A stretch of DNA of 64,000 nucleotides from Variovorax sp. V213. GTDB taxonomy: Bacteria > Pseudomonadota > Gammaproteobacteria > Burkholderiales > Burkholderiaceae_C. The stretch lies in NCBI RefSeq assembly GCF_041154455.1, contig NZ_AP028664.1, positions 3,039,001 through 3,103,000 of the forward strand, given 5' to 3'. Both the position numbers and the translations under genes were made by a program. The notes beneath the pieces were generated by a model that worked only from the letters and a program-made list of their open reading frames with translations, had not been told where the DNA came from and ran no database searches. Positions 1 to 8,300 of this stretch are shown here, one piece after another; position 1 is the stretch's first letter; every line of letters begins with the position of its first letter.

Positions 1-298
1 GAACCGGGATGAGAACCGCGCCACGCTCATGGAGCAACTGCCACTTCCATAGTCCGGCGAATGCCTGGCTGGTTCGGTCGATCGCCGCCTGTTTGCGCCA
101 CCAGTCATCTTTTCCCCGCCTATCCATGGGCTTCTTGAAGTTGGCGATCAGCTGATTCGTCTCGGAAAAATTCCACTTCCGGCCGCCTGTGTGTTCCCAA
201 GGGGTGTACTCACCCCAGAAATAGCAGCGATGGTCCGGTTCCAAAAAATAATGCTGTGGCCGCTCGACGTCACCGACTTGCTGAAGGCGCTTTTGCAT
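1..298 (-). CDS. Unknown protein, N-terminal part only (runs off the left edge)
   Basis: An open frame begins with ATG at 298-296 and stays open to base 1, giving 99 residues. The DprA-like gene's TAA stop (301-299) directly abuts this ATG, so the two genes are almost certainly co-transcribed and translationally coupled. The visible part starts MQKRLQQVGDVERP and is rich in aromatic and charged residues (HYFLEPDHRCYFWGEY near residues 17-32, several Trp, a KKPMDRRGKDDWW stretch). I recognise no family and see no signal peptide or membrane segment, so it is probably cytoplasmic. A role together with the DprA-like protein is inferred only from the coupling. Confidence 0.7.
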   Translation of the reverse strand, partial: MQKRLQQVGDVERPQHYFLEPDHRCYFWGEYTPWEHTGGRKWNFSETNQLIANFKKPMDRRGKDDWWRKQAAIDRTSQAFAGLWKWQLLHERGAVLIPV

Positions 299-1186
299 TT
301 ACTCAAACGCCCCCACAAGGTCGCTGAACTCGCGAACACGGATCGCGCCCTGGCTTTCAAGTCGCGCAGGCCAGCGGATATCAGGATTGCGGAAGTTGTT
401 GTCCAGAATAAACAGCTTGCGTCCTTGTTCGAGCGCCGCTTTGGCTTGAATTAGCGTTCCGGACGTTTCGGCAGCTTCGACGATGACAGTACCCTGTGTG
501 AGCGCCGACATGGTCTTGTTCCGCTCTGGAAAAAACCCCCGGTTCCAGCGATAGTCCTGCCGCGCATATCGCAATACCGGCACTTGGCTCACGAGGAGGA
601 ACCTGCGCGCGATTTCCTCCTGCAACTTCTCGTTCTCGCGCGGGTACACCTGCGAAATTGGAGTGCCGATCACCGCGATCGTCTCGCCGCCGCTGTCGAT
701 GGCGGTGCGATGCGCAACCGTGTCTACGCCCTTGGCCAAGCCGGACACGATGGTGAATCCGTTTTCGACGAGGAGCTTCACCAAGCGTTTGGTGCGGTTG
801 ATTCCCTCCGGAGTGACGGCGCGCGTTCCGACGACGGCGATCCGTTTCGGGGATTCGGCCAGCTCCCAGGCGCCGCGGTAATACAAGACGTCGATTGGGT
901 CGGCGGCATCGCGTAGCGGCTCGGGATACTCGTGAGCCCCGTGGACACGGACGCCGACGTCGCGCAAGCCCTTCTTCTCGAACTCCGCGAGGACTTCGCG
1001 GGCCGCGCTCAAAGCCTCGGCCTCGCCCACAAGGTCCGAGGGCAGAGCGTCAGGCTGCCGTTGAAACAGCTCAGCGATCCGCTTCACCGTGGCGTCGGGC
1101 TGCAACCATAGGTGCTCGTACGCACCCATCTCCAAGCCGGCGTCCACCGGCTTCCCATGGAGAAAGTTAGCAACATGAATGTTCAC
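299..1186 (-). CDS. DprA-like Rossmann (SLOG-superfamily) protein in a defence context
   Basis: The product has the DprA/Smf nucleotide- or DNA-binding Rossmann core: IAVVGTRAVTPEG, then IVSGLAKGVDTVAHRTAI, then IAVIGTPISQVYP, and the RNRGFFPERNKTMSALTQGTVIVEAAETSGT region that matches the conserved DprA NRxIxxLS segment. At about 295 residues it has no obvious C-terminal winged helix, so it looks like a short accessory DprA relative rather than the housekeeping transformation protein. The start is uncertain: GTG 1186 follows a GAGG, an ATG lies at 1129, and an upstream ATG at 1261 falls inside a putative extended -10 box (1260-1268, minus strand), which argues against it. It is followed without a gap by the partial gene and lies divergent to the Druantia-like operon. 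DprA-like SLOG proteins are frequent in prokaryotic immune loci; the actual role here is unknown. Confidence 0.75.
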   Translation of the reverse strand: MNIHVANFLHGKPVDAGLEMGAYEHLWLQPDATVKRIAELFQRQPDALPSDLVGEAEALSAAREVLAEFEKKGLRDVGVRVHGAHEYPEPLRDAADPIDVLYYRGAWELAESPKRIAVVGTRAVTPEGINRTKRLVKLLVENGFTIVSGLAKGVDTVAHRTAIDSGGETIAVIGTPISQVYPRENEKLQEEIARRFLLVSQVPVLRYARQDYRWNRGFFPERNKTMSALTQGTVIVEAAETSGTLIQAKAALEQGRKLFILDNNFRNPDIRWPARLESQGAIRVREFSDLVGAFE

Positions 1187-1259
1187 GCGGGCCTCGCAGG
1201 CGACACGGATTGGCCGGCGAATCCTACAGGGAAGCATGTGGCGCAGTCCGATACTGTAC

Positions 1260-1268
1260 ATAATACCA
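1260..1268 (-). promoter_or_regulatory. Putative extended -10 promoter for the DprA-like gene
   Basis: On the minus strand the bases read TGGTATTAT, an extended -10 element (TGn plus TATTAT, 5 of 6 matches to TATAAT). The spot 17 bases upstream has no good -35. Transcription would start near 1253, leaving a leader of about 65 bases before GTG 1186. This is a sequence-only prediction. Confidence 0.3.
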
Positions 1269-1403
1269 GTTCAATCATGTGATCCATGTCGCTATGCAAA
1301 CCCCGCGCGTTCTGACACCATGTAACAAGAAGATTACAGGCGGGAAAGTGGCAAAGAAGTTGGCAGTCGGTCTGTTCCGGTGGGGATTGCTCAAGGGCGT
1401 GTC

Positions 1404-4247
1404 GTGACGGGATCGACCCTTGAATCCCTGGACGCACGACTGCACGCGCACTTCGGCGCGCTTGCCTCACTGAAGGGCGAGGCCGGCCATCCGGTTTTCG
1501 CACTCGAGCACGGGCTCGAACCGATCGAGCTCGAGAAGCTGCAGTGCGGACTGGAAGAACATGCGCAGGTGCAGCTGACGTCGCGCTTCTGGCTGTCCTG
1601 GGTCGTGCACGCCGCGGAACACGGATATACCTTCGAGGGACTTGAATTCTGGCCCTCGTTCGCCGCCAAGACGCCGGCTTGGGACAACTACAACCGGGTG
1701 CGCGACCTGCTGCGTTCCTGGTTCGTCAAGTTCAAGGCAACGTTCCGCGGCGCCCGGCCGAATGGACGTTGGGCCGCGAACTACAGGTACATCGCGTGGC
1801 CCATCACCCATGCATTGCTTCCCTCGGATCTGCAGTTCCGGTTGGCCGAATCGATGTATCAGATGCGATTCCGCCTCGGCGCCACCCGTGCGCTGACGCC
1901 CGCCAATGTGGGAAACCTGGTTGCCGCTCACACGCACCACGGCTCCGACCGGTACTGGAATTTCCTCGCGCAGAAGGAGCTGGTCGGTCGCATCGTGCTT
2001 GGATTGCTGCACTCCGATCCGGATGATCAGGATGCCATCTATCCGCCGACGCTTAGACGGATCATCCAGGACTTCAGTCGCACGGTTCTTGCGCGCGAGA
2101 TGCTCGAAGACACGCGCCGTCATTACGAGTACGCGTGCTACCGTGTTCATGGCTCGTCGGGCTTGTCGGGCCCGTTCAGGTTGGTGCCGCCGGGCGAGGA
2201 CGATCGCGAGGGAAAGACGCCCGAGACAGAAAAGGTTCTGGTCCGCTCCAATGTGATCCTCGAGCGCGACGGCGCCGGGCGCTGGGCCGCCAGCCTGCAA
2301 CTGCCGTCGTTTCAGGCGCTCAGCAACCGGCATGGCGATTTCGCGCGACACCTTGCGCAGTGCATGGTCAGCATCCCCTGCCACGGAGAGGCCTGGTTTC
2401 CCGCGCGGGTTCTGGTGACGGCGCGGCGCGAGCGCTCGCTGCAGCGGTGGCCTGACGACCGGGAGCCGTTACTGCGTTTTAGTGAAGCGCTTCAGGGTTT
2501 CGACAACCTGATTGCCGAGGAGTGCAGGCTGGCATCCGGGCCTTGCTGGGTGTTTCGGATCCTCGCCGATGGCGGCCGGGCGCAGCTGGCGGCTCTACGC
2601 GCCGTGCACCCGGGCGAGCGCTACTTGGTGCTCGCGCGCGACCCGGCGTTCCTCGCAGGCGTCGCGACCCCTGTCCAAGTGAATTGCACGCACATCCACG
2701 GATTCACCCTCGATGTGCCCATAGCGCCGTCTGACGATTTGCGTGCGGAGCTCGACGAGGCTGGCATTGCCGTCAGCCGCGGCATTCGCGTCGAGCCGCT
2801 GGGCATTCTGCCGCGCCAGTGGGACGGCGAAAGCGAGGGGGAGTGGCTAACGTCGGAGACACCCAGCTTCATCGCCAGCGTGAACCATGACTGTACGGCC
2901 TTCGAGGTGGCCTTGAACGGCGGCATCGCGGCGACACTTGCGCCCGACCAAGGGCAGCATCGTGTAATGTTCACGCTGCCCAGGCTCGCACCCGGCAGCC
3001 ACACACTTTCCATCGTCGCGCGACGCAACGGATTCCTCGGCTCGCCTTCCGTAGGAAGGGCAAGGCTGCGTCTCACGGTTCGTGAACCCTCAACATGGAT
3101 TCCGGGGCAGCTTTGCCACCCGGCGATGGTCGTGAATGTTTCGCCACTCGCGCCAACTTTGGACGATTTGGTCGACGGACTGTTGGAGATTCAAGTCGAG
3201 GGCGACCCGGCCCGCACGGCGAGCTTCGCGTTGGTGCTGCTCGACGCCGCGGGAGCGCAGAGTTCGCGTCAGGAGCTGTTCACGCACGCGCTTCCGGTCA
3301 GGCACGAGGACTGGAGCCGGGGCTGGGAAGCCGCCGCGCGCAGGGAGCGGGACGACTATTTGTACCTCACCGCTTGCGGCGGCTACATCGAGGTCAGCGG
3401 AGAGGATCTTGGCATCTTCCGCATTCCACTGCGGCGCGAGCTCCATCCGCTGCGCTGGGCGATTCGACGCGGCAAGAGCCGGTCCGAATTGCGCCTGATC
3501 GATGACGGGGAGGAAGGCGCGACCACCGTCAGCACGTTCCAGTTCGCGACACCGGCCCGCGAGGACGAACAACCCATGGACCGATTCTTGGCCGGTACGG
3601 AAGCCAGCGACCTCGGTGGCCTGTATGTGGCTCGGTCGGGCAGCATCGAGCAGGGCGTGGTGGTGGCACCCGCGCAGCTTGGACGCGGTTTCGAAGCGCT
3701 GGGTAGCCCTGTCGATATGGCCGCACTGGCCGCGGTGCACAACCTGTCCGCACTGTGCCTGGCCCACCGCCGGTGGTCGAGCGCCGAGCCTGCGGGGTTC
3801 GCGGCTCGGCTGCGCCGGGACCACTCACTGCTGGAGTTGCACCACCAGATGCTTGCCGTCGCGTGCGGTGCCGGTTGGATGCGAATCGAGGATCTGTTGA
3901 CGAGCGTCAATGCACCTGCGCCCGACTGGGATCGTGTCGAAGCCGCCGTGACCATTTGGAACGCACAACTCCTGAATTTCTCCATCAGCCTGGGGCATCG
4001 GTGGCGCGCGGCGGGCACGCCGTGGAATGTGGACCAGGCTCGCTTGCTGCACGCGGACGTGGCGGACAGTTTCGGCTGGAGTGACGCCCGCGCGATAAAT
4101 CAGGCGTGGACCTTGGCGATGGCCCCGCGCGAGCTCGCCGCGTCCGCGCCGATTGCACTGGCAAGCCGGCTGTCCGATCGCGAGGCGATCTTGGTACGGG
4201 CCGCGCGCTATCTGCACCTGCGTCTCGTGGACGAAAGCAAAGCATGA
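1404..4247 (+). CDS. Large Druantia-associated protein (947 aa), first gene of the druE operon
   Basis: This is a soluble protein with no signal peptide or membrane segment. GTG 1404 is preferred because AAGGG lies 7 bases upstream; an in-frame GTG at 1380 is the alternative. The N-terminal third contains a helical region with a SDRYWNFLAQKELVGRIVLGLL stretch. The middle is beta-rich (around residues 470-650), and the C-terminal part is helical. No catalytic motif is evident. Its stop overlaps the next gene (ATGA at 4244-4247) and the giant helicase follows, so it is a core operon partner of DruE. It resembles in size and position the large accessory proteins of Druantia loci (DruH, or DruB/DruC in type I), but I cannot assign it to one of these by eye. 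It may be related to the STY4851/ECs_5259 family; that is a guess. Confidence 0.65.
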   Translation: MTGSTLESLDARLHAHFGALASLKGEAGHPVFALEHGLEPIELEKLQCGLEEHAQVQLTSRFWLSWVVHAAEHGYTFEGLEFWPSFAAKTPAWDNYNRVRDLLRSWFVKFKATFRGARPNGRWAANYRYIAWPITHALLPSDLQFRLAESMYQMRFRLGATRALTPANVGNLVAAHTHHGSDRYWNFLAQKELVGRIVLGLLHSDPDDQDAIYPPTLRRIIQDFSRTVLAREMLEDTRRHYEYACYRVHGSSGLSGPFRLVPPGEDDREGKTPETEKVLVRSNVILERDGAGRWAASLQLPSFQALSNRHGDFARHLAQCMVSIPCHGEAWFPARVLVTARRERSLQRWPDDREPLLRFSEALQGFDNLIAEECRLASGPCWVFRILADGGRAQLAALRAVHPGERYLVLARDPAFLAGVATPVQVNCTHIHGFTLDVPIAPSDDLRAELDEAGIAVSRGIRVEPLGILPRQWDGESEGEWLTSETPSFIASVNHDCTAFEVALNGGIAATLAPDQGQHRVMFTLPRLAPGSHTLSIVARRNGFLGSPSVGRARLRLTVREPSTWIPGQLCHPAMVVNVSPLAPTLDDLVDGLLEIQVEGDPARTASFALVLLDAAGAQSSRQELFTHALPVRHEDWSRGWEAAARRERDDYLYLTACGGYIEVSGEDLGIFRIPLRRELHPLRWAIRRGKSRSELRLIDDGEEGATTVSTFQFATPAREDEQPMDRFLAGTEASDLGGLYVARSGSIEQGVVVAPAQLGRGFEALGSPVDMAALAAVHNLSALCLAHRRWSSAEPAGFAARLRRDHSLLELHHQMLAVACGAGWMRIEDLLTSVNAPAPDWDRVEAAVTIWNAQLLNFSISLGHRWRAAGTPWNVDQARLLHADVADSFGWSDARAINQAWTLAMAPRELAASAPIALASRLSDREAILVRAARYLHLRLVDESKA

Positions 4248-5329
4248 CCGTCGTTGCGATGCGTGCTGACGCCTCCTCCATCCTGGCCGAATTGGCGTCA
4301 GACCTGGGTGTCACCCCCGTTGAGGGATCGGATGGGCGGCTTGAGCTAGTGGCGGCCGTGATGCGCCGCCTGGCGGGCGTACTGTGTCCATGTCCGCGTG
4401 CGGCTCTGAAGCTGGCGGTGTTGAAATCACTCGACCGCCTGGTTCAGTGGACGGACGAACTCGAGTGGCGCACCGAGGCCGCTATCGAGGGAGCACTGGT
4501 GGGCGGCGACCTCCTCGAGCTAGCCAACGTGGTCATCGCCGAAGAGCACGAGCAACCGACCTGGCTGTATTGCGCACCGCCCGGCTTTGTACGCGGTCCC
4601 GGGGCGCGCCTGTACATCCTCGGCATCCCGCCCGATGGCGCGCTGTTCCTTCCCACCGGCGTGCGTGAACGCCTACGCCACCAGGGAAGCGCGCGCTTCG
4701 TGGACGAACAACTCAACGAGGGGCTGGCCGAAACGCTCACGTCGCTCGGCCTGCGCGAGATAAAGCCCGACGTGTGGCGCCATGCGCGCCGTCCGGAAAT
4801 TGCCGCGAATCACATTGCCACGTTGCGACGCAAGCTGGAACGCGAGGGCGCGACCGGAACGATTGCCGAACTGCGCGTGCTGCGCCCAGCCTCCACGCCG
4901 GGCACCGCGTACACGAGCCGCTGGATGGCGCCCGACAAGGGCAGCGGGCTGCGCGTCGGCCGCTTCGCGGGTGGCTTCGGCAATCGGATCTGGTGCCTCG
5001 TCGAGCTCGAGCAGGGCGAGGTGAAACGGTATTTGCGGCTGCCGTTGCGCGACAGCGCGCTGGCCCCGAGCGACGCGGCTTGGCTCGCCCAACTGGCGCT
5101 GGACGCGTTCGCCGGCCAACCTGGCACCTATCGATGCGCGCCGCGCGACGATGGTGTCGTCATCATCTGCTCGTTTCCTCTCCCGCGCTTCGCACGACGC
5201 CGCTTCGAATACATCGACGGTGGCACCACCGCTCTCGCGCCGTATGCCTTCTGGGTGCCGGACGCGCAACGCATCGCGGAGGAGGCCTTTCTGCGCGAGC
5301 AGTTGTGGCTCATGCCCGCGCAACCATGA
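4244..5329 (+). CDS. Druantia-associated protein of unknown function (361 aa)
   Basis: ATG 4244 overlaps the preceding stop in an ATGA arrangement, indicating translational coupling; the stop is 15 bases before druE. The N-terminal half is helical (AAVMRRLAGVLC, ALKLAVLKSLDRLVQW). The C-terminal half is more beta-rich, with RVGRFAGGFGNRIWCLVELEQG and DDGVVIICSFPLPRFARRRF. No nuclease, ATPase or methylase motif is visible. In size and position before DruE it could correspond to a small accessory subunit such as DruD, but sequence identity cannot be judged here. It most likely works as part of a complex with the 947-aa protein and DruE. Confidence 0.6.
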   Translation: MTVVAMRADASSILAELASDLGVTPVEGSDGRLELVAAVMRRLAGVLCPCPRAALKLAVLKSLDRLVQWTDELEWRTEAAIEGALVGGDLLELANVVIAEEHEQPTWLYCAPPGFVRGPGARLYILGIPPDGALFLPTGVRERLRHQGSARFVDEQLNEGLAETLTSLGLREIKPDVWRHARRPEIAANHIATLRRKLEREGATGTIAELRVLRPASTPGTAYTSRWMAPDKGSGLRVGRFAGGFGNRIWCLVELEQGEVKRYLRLPLRDSALAPSDAAWLAQLALDAFAGQPGTYRCAPRDDGVVIICSFPLPRFARRRFEYIDGGTTALAPYAFWVPDAQRIAEEAFLREQLWLMPAQP

Positions 5330-5344
5330 TCGAAGGAAGAATCC

Positions 5345-8300
5345 ATGCCCGCCCATAGGACCATTCACGCTGCGGCCGACGAACTGCGAGCCGCCCTGAC
5401 GGAATACATCGAGGCCCAGTACCACATCGCCGACATGGGCCTCATCCGGCAACGACAGGACCTGTTACTGGACGTGGGCGTCGTCCACCAAACGCCCTAT
5501 CTGGAGTCCACCCCCCGATACGAGACTGGCGAGCGATTCGCGCAGATCGAAGGTCTGCATCCTGCGGCACGAGAGGTGTTCGAGCTACTGGCCCAGCCCA
5601 ACGCCGAGGGCAAGCCCCTGTTCTACGACCCGCCCTACCTCCACCAGGCAGATGCGGCGCGTCGCGCACTCGCCTCCCCTTGGCGCAACCTCGTCATCAC
5701 GACCGGCACCGGATCCGGCAAGACAGAGTCTTTCCTAATGCCGGTGATGGGCAAGCTGGCGCGCGAGGCGCAAGGCCGCCCCGAAGCATTCGCGCGGACC
5801 AGTGGAATGCGGGCGATGATTCTCTACCCCATGAACGCGCTGGTGAACGACCAGCTCACCCGACTGCGCCACATCGTCGCCGATCCTCGCCTCGTCGCGC
5901 TGTTCAAGCAATGGTGCGGCCGGCCGCCGCGCTTTGCGCGCTATACCAGCCGCACGCCGTATGCGGGTCTGCGGGACAAAGGCAAGGACCAGCGTCGGCT
6001 GAAGCCGATCCGGGACTTCTACATCGACGCCCTCCAGAATGCGCGAGGCGACGATCCCAAGAAGAGTGCCCAAGCAGCCAAGCTGATCCAGGATCTCAAA
6101 AAGCGCGGCAAATGGCCAGCCAAGCCGGATTTGGAAGCCTGGTTCGAAGGCCCCTCTCGATTCTGGCAGAACCGCGACACCGGCGAGTTCCAGCGAGCTG
6201 TCACGCTGCCGGACGACTCCGAACTGCTGACGCGACATGAGGCCCAGGCCTGGGCGCCGGACCTCATGGTGACCAACTACTCAATGCTCGAGTACATGAT
6301 GATGCGGCCGCTCGAACGATCCATTTTCGAGCAGACGAAGGCCTGGCTTGCCGCCAATCCGAGCGAAAGTTTCTTGCTAATCCTGGATGAAGCCCACCTG
6401 TATCGCGGAGCTGGCGGGGCCGAAGTCGGCCTGCTGCTGCGCCGGTTGCGCGACCGGTTGGACATCCCGCCGGAGCGCCTGCAGGTGGTCTGCGCCACGG
6501 CCAGCTTCGGCGACCTTGACTACGCACCCCAGTTCGCGTCCGAGCTGACCGGCGTGCCCGCGGACACGTTCGACGTCATCAAAGGAAAGTTGAAACTGAA
6601 GGACGGTGCCGCGACCGGCGATGCGGCTGCGGCCGAGCTGCTGGCCGGTCTCGCAATGCAGGACTTCCACAGCGAACGTCACGAAGACCGCCAGCGCGCC
6701 GTCGCACCTTTGCTGCGACATCTCGGCGTCACACAGGACGCCGATGTCGCGAAGAACCTGCATGCGGCACTCAACCCATACCCGCCGTTGTCGTTGTTGG
6801 TGAACGAAACTATGCGCCAGTCGCGTCCGGTCGGGTCGCTGGGCGCGATGGTCTTCCCCGGCGTGGACCGCGATGTTGGCGACATGGCTGTGACGAATCT
6901 CGCTTCGCTCGCAACCTTCGCGCGTCTCAAAACGGACGAGCCGAGTTTGCTGCCCTGCCGCGTGCACAACTTCTTCCGTGGATTGCGCGGCCTCTGGGTC
7001 TGTATGAATCCCGATTGCACGGAGATCGACGCCACGCAACGCGGCGTGGCGGGGAAGCTGTACAGCCAGCCGATGACCCAGTGCGCCTGCGGCTCACGCG
7101 TGCTGGAGTTGTATACCTGCCGACAATGCGGAACTGCGTATGGTCGCGGTTACTGCGAGAACCCCGAATCGCCCACCTTGGTCTGGAACGAACCGGGAGC
7201 GAGGTTGCGCGGGCCGATCGGTACCGTCGATGAGCTGCTGGCCCTCGACATGCTGTTAACGCCGCCGGCGCAGTCCGCTGCCGCCGAAGAGGCGATCTAC
7301 GACCTGCCGACCGGCCGGATCAACGCGCCGCGGCCTGTCGGTCCCACGAGATCCGTGTACCTGCGTCCGAATCGTCGCCCGCAGCCTGTCGCCGCCGGCG
7401 CCCCGCCTCCTGCGCAGACGGAACAACCCGGTGCGTTTGATGAGTGTCCGGTCTGTGACCGGGAGAGCTGGCAGGGGCTGTCGCCCGTTCAGGACCACGA
7501 AACCAAGGGCGACCAGCCGTTCCAAGTGTTGCTGACGCGGCAACTGCAAATCCAGCCAGAGAACGCGGAGCCCGCCACAGTATTCGCACCGCTGCGAGGT
7601 CGCAAGGTGCTCGCGTTTTCCGATTCCCGCCAAGTCGCCGCGCGCCTCGCGCCGAACCTGCAAACATACTCCGCACGAGACTCGTTGCGTCCGCTGATCA
7701 TGCGCGGCTGGCAAAGGCTGTTGCGCATACCGGGCCTCTCGCTGCGGTTGGACGACCTCTACACCGCCGTGCTGATCGCCGCGGCGGAACTTCGAGTGCG
7801 AATTAAGCCGGAACTCGCGTCCGGCGAGTCCTTCGTGCAGTTGGGGCGTATCACGGCGAAGATCGACCGACTGCTCGCGTCGGATGCCGACCTGATGACC
7901 GAGTGCTATGAACTGCGGGGCGAGCGCGCGCCTGAAACACTGCTGGCCGATATCCTGAGCACCTTGCGCAACGGCCTGCTCGGGCTGGAGCCGTTGGCGC
8001 TGGCCTCGTTGGCCGAGCGCCAGGACCTGACCGCGGCCGTACACGAGCTGCCGGACTTTCCCGGCCTTGCAACCACACCGCAAGAGAAGGTCGAACTGGT
8101 GCGCGCCTGGATGCGCGAGTGGACGACCGCGGGCTTCAACATATCGGCGAAGATGAGCCTGACGAAGTGGTACCAGTCGCACCCCGACAAGAACGCGGTG
8201 ATCGACAGCCGGACCGGCGAGTTCGCCCGCGGATTCGGCAAGCGACTGGGCTCGACGCAAAACAAGAAATTCTTCAAGACCAAGTGGCTACCCACGCTGC

